A DNA stretch of 42,449 nt from Planctomycetota bacterium (GTDB lineage Bacteria > Planctomycetota > Planctomycetia > Pirellulales > Pirellulaceae): NCBI GenBank assembly GCA_026692845.1, contig JAPLNM010000095.1:1-42449 (forward strand). Reading direction: 5' to 3'. Under the pieces are notes generated by a model. The model searched no databases and was not told the DNA's origin. It saw nothing but the letters and a program-made list of their open reading frames with translations. Both the position numbers and the translations under genes were made by a program. Positions within the stretch are counted from its first letter, which is position 1. Every line of letters starts with the position of its first letter. Below, piece by piece: positions 35,321-42,449 of this stretch.

Positions 35321-37147
35321 TTACAATTGGAACGCGTCTTCCTCAGCTTGTTCGGCATACAACGGCATGTATCGGTAGTAGACTTCGAGCATCATCGTCG
35401 ACATGCATGTCCAGTACAAGCGACCTCCTTCGTTGCTCAGTCCTGCGTCGGTGTACCAACTGCCGGCCCCGTGTCCGGATTGGACTTGCGTGCTGACGAT
35501 TTGATCTCGCATGCGAACGTTCCAGGACTCCCACTCCGGCCCACCGTATTGTTTCATGACTTGGGTCGCATAGTAGTTGTAGTAGATGTCGGACTTGCTC
35601 GGTCCGGCTTCGGCGAATTTTTCTGCTGCTGCTTTGATCGATGGCTCATCTTTTTTCCAACCCGAATACATGCGGCACAAAACGCCACAAGCGGTCATCG
35701 CCGGGCGGTATTCGAGCGGACTCTTTTGTTTCGAATCCATGCTGTAATGGTAGCCAAAGCCGCCCGGGACCATCATCGTATCGAGGAAGAAGTTCGCGCG
35801 GCGGATGGTGTCGATATCGATGTCCAATCCGGACATCGCGGCGCTTTTGATGGCCATCATCTGCCAACCGACGACGGAGGTGTCCCCCGGCATTTTGTCT
35901 TGGATATAAGGGGAATAATGCCATCCGCCCGTCTGCGGGTTCTGGGCCGGGGTCATGTAGTTGATGCTCAATTGGGCCGCTTCGCGAAGCCTTGGGTCTC
36001 GCGTCATGCCGTAGGCTTCGCACATGGCAATCGAGGCGATCCCATGGCCGTACATGTCGTCGAACCCCTTGCCACCAGATCCGACCCACCAAGCCCCATA
36101 GCCACCTTGCGCTTTGAGACTTTGGATCAGGAAACTCAGGCCTTTGAAAACCGTCTCCTTGTACTCCCCTTCCATGTGCGTTTGGCCTGCGCCCAAAAAG
36201 CACATCAAGGCCATTCCTGTCGCACCGTTCATGCTCGCGGTGCGCTCTCCAGGATGATCGCACTTGCCACCGCAGACCAACGAGTGGGACCATGTCCAAG
36301 CACCGGTCTGGGGATTCTGATGCTCGGCAAGCCATTTGAGCGACATGGACACGGCACGCTCGGTCTCGGTGGTCCCACCGAACTTCTTGAGCAAGTCCCG
36401 CTTGGTCTCACTCGAACGGCTGTTCAACCCCGCACGCATCGCTGCGTTGCTCTGGGCCGCGATTCCCGAAGCAGGAGCAAGCGATTCGCTCAAACCGGAA
36501 ATCGAAACATCCGGAGCAGCGGCAATCATCGAACTCATGTCGACCTCGACCTTCGCATCGACCGCCGTCGGCTCGACGCTCGGGACATCCGAGGGACTGT
36601 CCTCGGTGGTATCCGATTGCATGTCGGCCGTCGCATTGTCCATCGAGAACTCTTCAAGCGCATCGGATTCGTTCCCCGACTGCTCTCCAATGTTCAAAAG
36701 CAAATTGATCTCTTTTTGGATCGGCTCGATGTTCCAAGCCGCCAACCCAAGAATCGCCGCGACATGGACCACAGTGCTGATAAGCCAACTGGGGGCTGCA
36801 TGCCAAAAACCGGTCTTCTTCGGCCGCGATTCCCGCAACTGCGGTTCGCTCGGGCCAGACTCCGTTGCCCCGACCAAAGCGCCGTCTGCTTGTCGCTTAT
36901 CGCCGGTCTTCAGAGAAACAGGCGTCTTCGAGGAAACAGGCGTCTTCGAGGAAACAGGCGTCTTCGGGGAAACAGGCGATTTGGCAGCAGCCGGTTTTCC
37001 TCCAGCCGACTCGACCGTAGGCTCGACAATCGGCTCGGACGCCTCGTTCTTGGCACTCGGCGCAGTCTCGAATTCCGGCAATCCAATATCCAATCGATTC
37101 AGATCCCCTTGATTGCGATCTTTACGATCCTCACCAGGATTCGACAT
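35321..37147 (-). CDS. Membrane-anchored prenyltransferase/squalene-oxidase-repeat protein
   Basis: This 608-residue protein has a cytoplasmic N terminus of about 115 residues rich in Lys/Pro/Ser with TPVSSK repeats (encoded by an 18-nt DNA repeat), one membrane segment at 120-139, an acidic linker, and a periplasmic alpha/alpha-toroid from about 255. The toroid has repeated Gly-aromatic motifs: NPQTGAWTW, GGYGAWWVGSGG, NPQTGGWHYSP, PGGFGYHYS and GGRLYWTC. These are prenyltransferase/squalene-oxidase repeats, also found in planctomycete proteins of unknown role. No DXDD cyclase motif is visible, so true terpene cyclisation is unlikely. A binding or scaffold role at the envelope is more likely. 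ATG 37147 opens the frame; AMMECR1 and SGNH genes follow on the same strand. Confidence 0.85.
   Translation of the reverse strand: MSNPGEDRKDRNQGDLNRLDIGLPEFETAPSAKNEASEPIVEPTVESAGGKPAAAKSPVSPKTPVSSKTPVSSKTPVSLKTGDKRQADGALVGATESGPSEPQLRESRPKKTGFWHAAPSWLISTVVHVAAILGLAAWNIEPIQKEINLLLNIGEQSGNESDALEEFSMDNATADMQSDTTEDSPSDVPSVEPTAVDAKVEVDMSSMIAAAPDVSISGLSESLAPASGIAAQSNAAMRAGLNSRSSETKRDLLKKFGGTTETERAVSMSLKWLAEHQNPQTGAWTWSHSLVCGGKCDHPGERTASMNGATGMALMCFLGAGQTHMEGEYKETVFKGLSFLIQSLKAQGGYGAWWVGSGGKGFDDMYGHGIASIAMCEAYGMTRDPRLREAAQLSINYMTPAQNPQTGGWHYSPYIQDKMPGDTSVVGWQMMAIKSAAMSGLDIDIDTIRRANFFLDTMMVPGGFGYHYSMDSKQKSPLEYRPAMTACGVLCRMYSGWKKDEPSIKAAAEKFAEAGPSKSDIYYNYYATQVMKQYGGPEWESWNVRMRDQIVSTQVQSGHGAGSWYTDAGLSNEGGRLYWTCMSTMMLEVYYRYMPLYAEQAEEDAFQL
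36915..36979. repeat. 18-nt tandem repeat in the prenyltransferase-repeat gene
   Basis: About 3.5 copies of GAAACAGGCGTCTTCGAG lie within the coding sequence and encode the six-residue unit TPVSSK in the N-terminal cytoplasmic linker. Copies are almost perfect, indicating recent expansion. Confidence 0.9.
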
Positions 37148-37191
37148 AAGTCACCCACACAACGAAACAAGAGAAGAACAGCAAGCCCAGC

Positions 37192-37221
37192 GGTTTGTGA
37201 CTACGATAAGCCTCACAAACC
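37192..37221. promoter_or_regulatory. Inverted repeat GGTTTGTGA-N12-TCACAAACC in divergent promoter region
   Basis: Perfect 9-bp arms lie at 37192-37200 and 37213-37221, in the 163-bp region between the divergent prenyltransferase-repeat and DUF2141 genes. The TGTGA...TCACA half-sites are like those of the CRP/FNR family, but with a 12-nt instead of a 6-nt spacer. It may be an operator for both genes or a hairpin. Confidence 0.5.
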
Positions 37222-37310
37222 CGCTACTATCTTAGCAGTTCCAAAACCGCCAGTGTACTCTTTGAATTTCATTTTACCCTACCTTCCAGTGCCAGCCCCC
37301 GAGTCCCTCC

Positions 37311-38060
37311 ATGCAAGCAAATCGACCGAACCGTCGTTCTGAACAAGCTTCAGGACGCCTCCCAGGGGCCGGATTGACCAAGCTGCTTACCGTATTTTCC
37401 CTGCTCTTTGCCTTAGGCTGCACCCCGGATTCGAACTCTGCGACCGCCGCTCGTGATCCAAAAACCCAGCGACCCAGGGCCATTCGGGATGCCCTGCCAA
37501 TCGTCCGTCAGGCTCCGGCTAACCAAGACGCTCTAGCCAGCCAAGAAGCGCCGGCCAACCAAACAGCTCCGGCCAACCAAGAAGCAACTGCCAGCCAAGA
37601 AGCAACAGCCGAGCCAGAAACGCCTGCCAGCCAAACTGTGCCTGCATCCGAAGGGAAACTTAGCCCGCAGACATTGATTGTCGAAGTCCACGGCTTCCAA
37701 AGCCCCTCAGGGCAATGCCGCTTGGCCCTCTACCGCAACGCCCAGGGATTCAACCAACCGAAACTTGCATGGGCCAAGCAAACGCTCGATGTGCCAAACC
37801 AAGGGCCCGTGCTCTGGACGATCGAACTCGACGATGCGCCGCAGGCAGGGTCCTCGACCCGCTGGGCCGTCTCGGCCCATCACGACAAGAACAACAACGA
37901 CCAACTCGACAAAAATGCCTTTGGAATCCCTACCGAACCTTACGGTTTCTCCAAGAACCCCAAGCGGGGCTTTGGGCCACCGGCGTTCGACGAGGCCTGT
38001 TTTTCGCTTGGCCCCGACGAGCTGCAATCTGCCGCACGGATCGAAATCCGAGTACAGTGA
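37311..38060 (+). CDS. DUF2141-domain lipoprotein
   Basis: This 249-residue protein has a signal peptide (TKLLTVFSLLFALGC) ending in a lipobox Cys, then a linker of A(N/S)QEA(P/T) repeats encoded by seven 18-nt units at 37518-37643. The C-terminal DUF2141 domain starts at about 120 and has the hallmark AHHDKNNNDQLDKNAFGIPTEP, with Asp/Asn residues resembling a calcium loop, then YGFSKN and GFGPPAFDEA. DUF2141 proteins are small secreted beta-sandwich proteins of unknown function. Only 3 nt separate its stop from the AMP-ligase start, so the two are probably translationally coupled. It is divergent from the prenyltransferase-repeat gene. The start has no clear ribosome site. Confidence 0.85.
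   Translation: MQANRPNRRSEQASGRLPGAGLTKLLTVFSLLFALGCTPDSNSATAARDPKTQRPRAIRDALPIVRQAPANQDALASQEAPANQTAPANQEATASQEATAEPETPASQTVPASEGKLSPQTLIVEVHGFQSPSGQCRLALYRNAQGFNQPKLAWAKQTLDVPNQGPVLWTIELDDAPQAGSSTRWAVSAHHDKNNNDQLDKNAFGIPTEPYGFSKNPKRGFGPPAFDEACFSLGPDELQSAARIEIRVQ
37518..37643. repeat. 18-nt tandem repeat (7 units) in DUF2141 gene
   Basis: Seven in-frame 18-nt units, with consensus near GCCAACCAAGAAGCAACT, encode the six-residue repeat A(N/S)QEA(P/T) in the linker between lipobox and DUF2141 domain. Copies are degenerate, so this array is older than the one at 36915-36979. Confidence 0.88.
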
Positions 38061-38063
38061 CGA

Positions 38064-39770
38064 ATGATGATGCATGATGCTTTGAATTCAAACGTCGGAT
38101 TGCGATTGACGGCCCAAGCCATCGCCAGACCGGAGCTTTTGGGGATCGCCACGCCGATCGGTTCGCATCGTCAAGGGACCAACCGCCGCTACAGCACGAT
38201 AAGCCTCAGGGATCTCGATGAACGCTCCAGTTCGATCGCTGCGGGCATGCAAGCCATGGGGATCGGCCCGAAGCATCGCATCGCGTTGCTTGTGAAATTT
38301 GGCGAGGATTTCATCGCGCTGGTCTTTGCCCTGCTGAAAACCGGGGCGACCTTGGTACTGGTCGATCCAGGGATGGGCCGCAAGAACCTCCTGAATTGCC
38401 TTGCGGAGACCCAGCCGGATGGTTTTGTCGCGATCCCCCTGGCACAAGCGATCCTCAAGGCCAAGAGGGGTCTGTTCCCGAGCGCGAAGTTCTATGTGAC
38501 CGTCGGCAACCGCTTCGGGATTCTCCCAGCACCGACGCTATCGGAACTCGAGGCCACTCCATCGAATCGCTTTCGTGCTCCCGTGACGCAGTTGCACGAC
38601 TCGGCGGCCATCATTTTCACCACCGGTAGCACTGGCCCGCCCAAAGGTGTCCTGTACAGCCACCAAACCTTTCTTGCGCAGATCGAAATGATCTCTGAGC
38701 GCTACTGCATCGAACCCGGCGGCAAAGACCTCAGTGGCTTTCCCCTCTTCGGACTCTTCAACGCCGTGATGGGTACGAGCACGATATTGCCCGACATGAA
38801 TCCGACGCGCCCCGCCGATGTCGATCCTCCTCGCTTGCTCGATGCGATCGATCAATGGCAGATCAACCAATCCTTTGGCTCCCCGGCGCTTTGGACCAAG
38901 GTGGGGCTTTATTGCCAATCGACCACTAGGCGTGTCGAGAGCTTGAAGCTTGTCTTAAGCGCCGGCGCCCCGGTCCCACCGCGTGTCCTCGAAAACCTCC
39001 GAGTCTCTATCGCTCCTGACGGCCAAGTCTTCACCCCCTACGGATCGACCGAGGCACTCCCGATCGCCTCGATCGAGTCTCGCGAGATTTTGCAAGAAAC
39101 TGCCGAGCGCACACGTCAGGGATACGGCACTTGCGTCGGCAACCGCTTCGATCGAGTCCGATGGAAGGTCATCGAGATCACCGACGAACCGATCGCTTCG
39201 ATCGATCAGGCCCGCAGTGTTGCACCCGGCCAGATCGGTGAACTCATGGTCTGCAGTCCTAGCGTGACGCATCGCTATGTCACGCGCACCGACCAAAACG
39301 CCCTGCACAAAGTCCTCTCGGAGCCTAGCAATCCTCAAACCGAAATCTGGCATCGCATGGGAGACGTCGGCTACCTCGATTCCAAGGACCGCTTCTGGTT
39401 CTGCGGTCGCAAAAGCCATCGGGTTTTAACCGCCCAAGGTCCCATCTTTACCGAGCCGATCGAAGCGGTCGTCAACACCCACCCGAGTGTGTATCGAAGC
39501 GCCCTCGTTCCCCTTGGATCGGCAGGGAATCAAAAGCCCGTCGTGATCGTCGAACCCTGGCCCGAACATCGCAAGCAGGTCAAAAGCAACCTTGCAGCGC
39601 ACCAACAAGAATGGAGAGCCTTGCTCTTGAATCGCCATCCAAACCTGGACATCGATTCCTTTGTGGTCCACCCGGGACGACTACCGACGGACATCCGACA
39701 CAACTCGAAAATATTCCGCGAACAACTTACCCAATGGCTGTCGAAGGCTCGAAGCCGAACATATGGTTAA
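38064..39770 (+). CDS. AMP-dependent acyl ligase (OleC-like)
   Basis: This 568-residue cytoplasmic ANL-family enzyme has the P-loop-like FTTGSTGPPKG near 185, the aromatic-helix region FGSPALW, the A5 block FTPYGSTEALP, MGDVGYLDSKDRFWFCGR near 430 (adenylate binding) and a C-terminal Lys in NSKIFREQ near 548. It resembles the fatty acid CoA ligase / OleC group, which makes beta-lactones from beta-hydroxy acids in olefin synthesis. Partners OleA, OleB and OleD are not in the window, so the product is uncertain. Three in-frame ATGs lie at 38064, 38067 and 38070, 3 nt after the DUF2141 stop. Its 3' end overlaps argC by 44 bp on the opposite strand. Confidence 0.88.
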   Translation: MMMHDALNSNVGLRLTAQAIARPELLGIATPIGSHRQGTNRRYSTISLRDLDERSSSIAAGMQAMGIGPKHRIALLVKFGEDFIALVFALLKTGATLVLVDPGMGRKNLLNCLAETQPDGFVAIPLAQAILKAKRGLFPSAKFYVTVGNRFGILPAPTLSELEATPSNRFRAPVTQLHDSAAIIFTTGSTGPPKGVLYSHQTFLAQIEMISERYCIEPGGKDLSGFPLFGLFNAVMGTSTILPDMNPTRPADVDPPRLLDAIDQWQINQSFGSPALWTKVGLYCQSTTRRVESLKLVLSAGAPVPPRVLENLRVSIAPDGQVFTPYGSTEALPIASIESREILQETAERTRQGYGTCVGNRFDRVRWKVIEITDEPIASIDQARSVAPGQIGELMVCSPSVTHRYVTRTDQNALHKVLSEPSNPQTEIWHRMGDVGYLDSKDRFWFCGRKSHRVLTAQGPIFTEPIEAVVNTHPSVYRSALVPLGSAGNQKPVVIVEPWPEHRKQVKSNLAAHQQEWRALLLNRHPNLDIDSFVVHPGRLPTDIRHNSKIFREQLTQWLSKARSRTYG

Positions 39771-40749
39771 GGTTCTGAATCGCAGCGCCGCTTGCGCCTT
39801 TGACCAAGTTGTCGATGGCGCTGATCAAGACGATTCGAGGTCCACTCTCCCAGACGGAAATATCGACGTAGTTGGTCCTCGCAACATACTTCGTCGCAGG
39901 CAGATGCGAGACGATCCGCACAAAACCATCGACCGAATAATAGCTCAATAAGCACTCGCGGATTTGGTTGGCCGTCACGCCGGCCGTCGGATGGACATAG
40001 ATCGTCGAAAGAATCCCTCGTTCCATCGGTGTCAAATGCGGAGTGAAAATCACCTCGGGAGTCACACCGCTAAAACGATGGACAATGTCGACGATCTCGG
40101 GTTGATGACGGTGGTTGCCGATCGAATAAGCCGAGATCGATTCGTTGACCTCGCAGTAGAGATTCCCGAGCTTGGGCGTTCGCCCCGCGCCGCTGACCCC
40201 AGACTTGCTGTCGACGATAATATCCTTTGGCAAGATCAACCCTTCTTTGAGCAGGGGTGACAGGGGCAAAATCGCCGAGGTCGGATAACACCCAGGATTG
40301 GCGACCAAGCGAGCCTCGGCCAACTCATCGGCAAAGAGCTCAGGCAGACCGTAAGGTGTTTTCCCGAGGCGACTCGGATCCGGATGGACCTCCCCATACC
40401 ACTTCTTGTACAGCTCCGGGGTGCTCAAGCGGTAGTCGGCCGAAAGGTCGATCACGCGGCATCCAGCATCGAGCAACTCCATGATGATGTGCGCAGAGGC
40501 ACCGTGAGGCAGGCATGTCAGTGCCACATCGCATCGCTCGGCAATTTGCTTGGACGTCAAGTCCTCGACCGGCAATCGGATGCGGCGGACAAGCGACGGA
40601 TGCATGTCGGCAAGCATGCTCCCGTTGGCTTGGCGACTCGTCGCTGCGGCGATCTCGACAAACGGATGATCGATCAACCTTTCGATCGCTTCGAAAGCGG
40701 TATATCCCGAAGCGCCGACAATCGCGACGCGAACTTTGCGTGAGGTCAT
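39727..40749 (-). CDS. argC: N-acetyl-gamma-glutamyl-phosphate reductase
   Basis: This 340-residue cytoplasmic enzyme of arginine biosynthesis reduces N-acetyl-glutamyl phosphate to the semialdehyde with NADPH. The N-terminal Rossmann motif is VGASGYTAFE, the catalytic Cys154 lies in ANPGCYPT, and GNHRHQPEI, the TPHLTPMERGIL block and the C-terminal NLVKGASGAA are present. The window has no other arginine genes, so argC stands alone here. Its start follows the GT2-like stop by 98 bp on the same strand, and a shared transcript is possible. Its 3' end overlaps the OleC-like gene by 44 bp. Confidence 0.96.
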   Translation of the reverse strand: MTSRKVRVAIVGASGYTAFEAIERLIDHPFVEIAAATSRQANGSMLADMHPSLVRRIRLPVEDLTSKQIAERCDVALTCLPHGASAHIIMELLDAGCRVIDLSADYRLSTPELYKKWYGEVHPDPSRLGKTPYGLPELFADELAEARLVANPGCYPTSAILPLSPLLKEGLILPKDIIVDSKSGVSGAGRTPKLGNLYCEVNESISAYSIGNHRHQPEIVDIVHRFSGVTPEVIFTPHLTPMERGILSTIYVHPTAGVTANQIRECLLSYYSVDGFVRIVSHLPATKYVARTNYVDISVWESGPRIVLISAIDNLVKGASGAAIQNLNHMFGFEPSTAIG

Positions 40750-40847
40750 GGCAGTTTTCCCAAAGTTTCCATCGACGGAGTCTCATCGGACACTGGCTTG
40801 ATCATATCGCAACCCGTGCACCTTGGCCAGATTGCAAACGATGTCGC

Positions 40848-41786
40848 CTAAGCCGCCTTGCGAGCCGAATCGCGTTGCGGGTTTGGGATGACCGATTGAG
40901 GAACGACCGCCGGGAATTGCTCCCATTTTCGGGAACGCTCGGCAAACGCTTTTTTCGCCGATTCGACCCGTTTGCCAACCGCCTGCGACCAGCTCCGATC
41001 GCGAACACCCAGCACCCAACCGAGCCGCTCTGCGGCCAGCTTGGTACTGACCAAGCCGCTTGCCAGATGCCCAAGCCTTCGGACGAGCGGTTCGATGACA
41101 ATCGCCGAATCGGAGATTTCGCTAAATGCGCAAGCCAACTGACCGATCGAACGGCCCAACTCATAATGCGATAGGACCATGGCCCGCGATTCGTCGCAGG
41201 TCACCGACGAACCTTCGACCACCCCAACCTGCATCCCAAGCGACTTGGCCATCAAGCACAATTCGAAGTCGATCAAGTCGCCAGGGATCTTGGTGTTCCA
41301 GCCCCCTAGGCATTGAATGGCGCTGCGGCGGATCATCGTGCCGCCTAGCAGTGGTCCAGCGATCTTCGCGGCCTCGCTCGTGACGCGTCGCTGGGGAATC
41401 AGGTCGGACTCGAATCCATATCGCAACGCGCTGGAACCCGAGGCCAGAACTCCCAAGGCGATCATGTCGACATCCAATTCGTCGAATGCCGCTAAAGCAT
41501 CGACACACCAATCGGGTTCTAAAACCGTACCCGGCAGGACGACTTGGAGAACATCTCCTTTGGCCGTTTGAACGGCGATGTTGAGCTGTTCGGCAAGCGA
41601 CGTCGAGGCAGGTGTCTCGACGAGCGTCGCCTCGTTGCCTTGCAACCCATAAGGATCCTGGTACTCGCCTCGATGAACGATGAGCAATTCGTCGTGGGGA
41701 GACCGATGCTCCAGAACCGACACCAACGTGTTTTCCAAAGCTTGGGAATCGCTTTGGAATGGAACGATCAGCGACAAGCGTGGCAC
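40848..41786 (-). CDS. Glycosyltransferase family 2-like protein lacking the DXD motif
   Basis: This 312-residue protein has the GT-A nucleotide-sugar fold: PRLSLIVPFQSD at the start, ELLIVHRGE, AEQLNIAVQTAKGDVLQV and LLGGTMIRRSAIQCLGGW. Where family 2 enzymes have a DXD metal-binding motif the sequence reads VLPGTVLEPDW, with no Asp pair. It may therefore be inactive, bind a different ligand or belong to a degenerate subfamily. Start GTG 41786 is chosen because TTGGAG stands 9 nt before it and the protein then begins right at the fold; a TTG 15 nt upstream is the alternative. It precedes argC by 98 bp. Confidence 0.75.
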   Translation of the reverse strand: MPRLSLIVPFQSDSQALENTLVSVLEHRSPHDELLIVHRGEYQDPYGLQGNEATLVETPASTSLAEQLNIAVQTAKGDVLQVVLPGTVLEPDWCVDALAAFDELDVDMIALGVLASGSSALRYGFESDLIPQRRVTSEAAKIAGPLLGGTMIRRSAIQCLGGWNTKIPGDLIDFELCLMAKSLGMQVGVVEGSSVTCDESRAMVLSHYELGRSIGQLACAFSEISDSAIVIEPLVRRLGHLASGLVSTKLAAERLGWVLGVRDRSWSQAVGKRVESAKKAFAERSRKWEQFPAVVPQSVIPNPQRDSARKAA

Positions 41787-41971
41787 AGGACAACGCTCCA
41801 AGAAACGAGGTAAGAGGAATCCACCTAGCCAACGGCTTGGAAGATCGACCAGCCCCTAAACCCAGTCCAGCGTTTCAAAGCTTTAACGGATAGTCAAATC
41901 AGTCAAACTTTGACGATTCTGAGGTTTCTCAGGGGGCCGGTGTCCGGCTTACCTGGGCAAGTCCACCGAAA

Positions 41972-42449
41972 CTACAGGTCCGATAGCGAGCGGTCGTAGA
42001 GCCGGTAGGTCTTCGACGGCACCAAACCGGCGCGTTCCAACGAACCTCGTGACAAATTATTGCTCTCGAGCACCCAGGAAAACTCCGCGTCGGTAATCCC
42101 GATGGCCACCACGTCTGGAAGCATCCGATTCAAAAGTACCAAGCCCAACCCCCAGCGCTGCCATTCCGGGACAACGTTGGTACTGATGATCCGCATCTTG
42201 GTGATCTTCTTGCGGTCCAAGAGCAGCCTGAGCCATCCGAACGGGAACAAACTCCCGTCAATCTTCTTGATGATCGGATTGTAGTCGGGCAAACCCAATC
42301 CCACCCCAACGGCCTCGCCGTTGACCTCGATGACGCTCGTAGCTGCCGGATTGATCAGCAACTTGAGCGACATCCCTAAGGCTTTGATCTCCCCGTCGCT
42401 CAGAGGCACAAAGCCCCAGGTCCCTTGCAACGATTCGTTGTAGATCTTC
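41972..42449 (-). CDS. GNAT-like N-acetyltransferase, YghO type (N-terminally truncated by window edge)
   Basis: The frame is open from the right edge of the window to a TAG at 41972, giving about 158 residues of the C-terminal part. The sequence KIYNESLQGTWGFVPLSDGE, with GLGLPDYNPIIKKIDG, VVPEWQRWGLGLVLLN and the ending SWVLESNNLSRGSLERAG, matches the C-terminal half of the YghO-like N-acetyltransferase family. VPEWQRWGLGL is the likely acetyl-CoA loop. The acceptor is unknown. The true start lies outside the window. About 185 bp with no gene separate it from the GT2-like gene. Confidence 0.8.
   Translation of the reverse strand, partial: KIYNESLQGTWGFVPLSDGEIKALGMSLKLLINPAATSVIEVNGEAVGVGLGLPDYNPIIKKIDGSLFPFGWLRLLLDRKKITKMRIISTNVVPEWQRWGLGLVLLNRMLPDVVAIGITDAEFSWVLESNNLSRGSLERAGLVPSKTYRLYDRSLSDL

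Noticed and set aside
35267-37342. A 691-codon open frame on the plus strand, antisense to the whole prenyltransferase-repeat gene
   Set aside because: It has no motif and its composition (Arg/His-rich, repeated RLRGNR) is what the antisense of a repeat-rich coding sequence gives. The minus frame has clear family motifs and a membrane helix.

Overview
This window looks like an ordinary stretch of chromosome from a planctomycete, most likely of the Pirellulales type (an inference from gene content). Pointers are a very long secreted protein with a C-terminal CxxCH cytochrome domain (the PVC heme-binding type), a secreted PmoA-like (DUF6807) protein, a membrane-anchored prenyltransferase/squalene-oxidase-repeat protein, a receptor-like Ser/Thr kinase, an isolated flhA, and intergenic GGACGGACT-TCC-AGTCCGTCC hairpins. 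I see no rRNA, tRNA, CRISPR array, prophage, transposase or replication origin.

Layout. 2-1077: end of a histone-deacetylase-family gene and a HEAT-repeat protein. 1422-8335 (all minus): a probable aroF-bpt-AsmA-like operon behind a leader with an intrinsic terminator, then a Cache-sensor Ser/Thr kinase and a YmdB-type phosphodiesterase. 8644-11277: clpB, divergent from aroF. 11278-12770: a small lipoprotein embedded in REP-like palindromes. 12771-17546: the giant heme-binding protein, divergent from the PmoA-like gene. 17585-22897 (minus): a tight GT9 - HtrA protease - HAD phosphatase - RND exporter cluster. 23129-26026: a TolC-like outer-membrane lipoprotein. 26017-28410 (minus): a small membrane protein and a SulP transporter that carries STAS and, by my reading, a C-terminal PII/SbtB-like domain. 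28595-29605: a DenD-like SDR dehydrogenase. 29658-31760: flhA, divergent from a sulfotransferase. 32977-37147 (minus): prenyltransferase-repeat protein, AMMECR1-domain protein and SGNH hydrolase. 37311-39770: DUF2141 lipoprotein and an OleC-like AMP ligase. 39727-41786 (minus): argC and a GT2-like protein without a DXD motif. 41972-end: start-truncated GNAT-like protein.

How the genes may work together. The GT9/HtrA/HAD/RND run followed by a divergent TolC suggests envelope building and quality control. The SulP fusion would put anion (perhaps bicarbonate) uptake and a nucleotide-sensing regulator in one polypeptide. The aroF leader suggests premature-termination control of aromatic amino acid synthesis.

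A second theme is short tandem repeats with units of 9, 12, 15, 16 or 18 nt, found again and again at gene ends, in linkers and in leaders. One of them appears to have created or moved a stop codon between the HAD and RND genes. The best candidates for something new are the SulP-STAS-PII fusion, the aroF leader terminator, the REP-doublet element and the AMMECR1 fusion.
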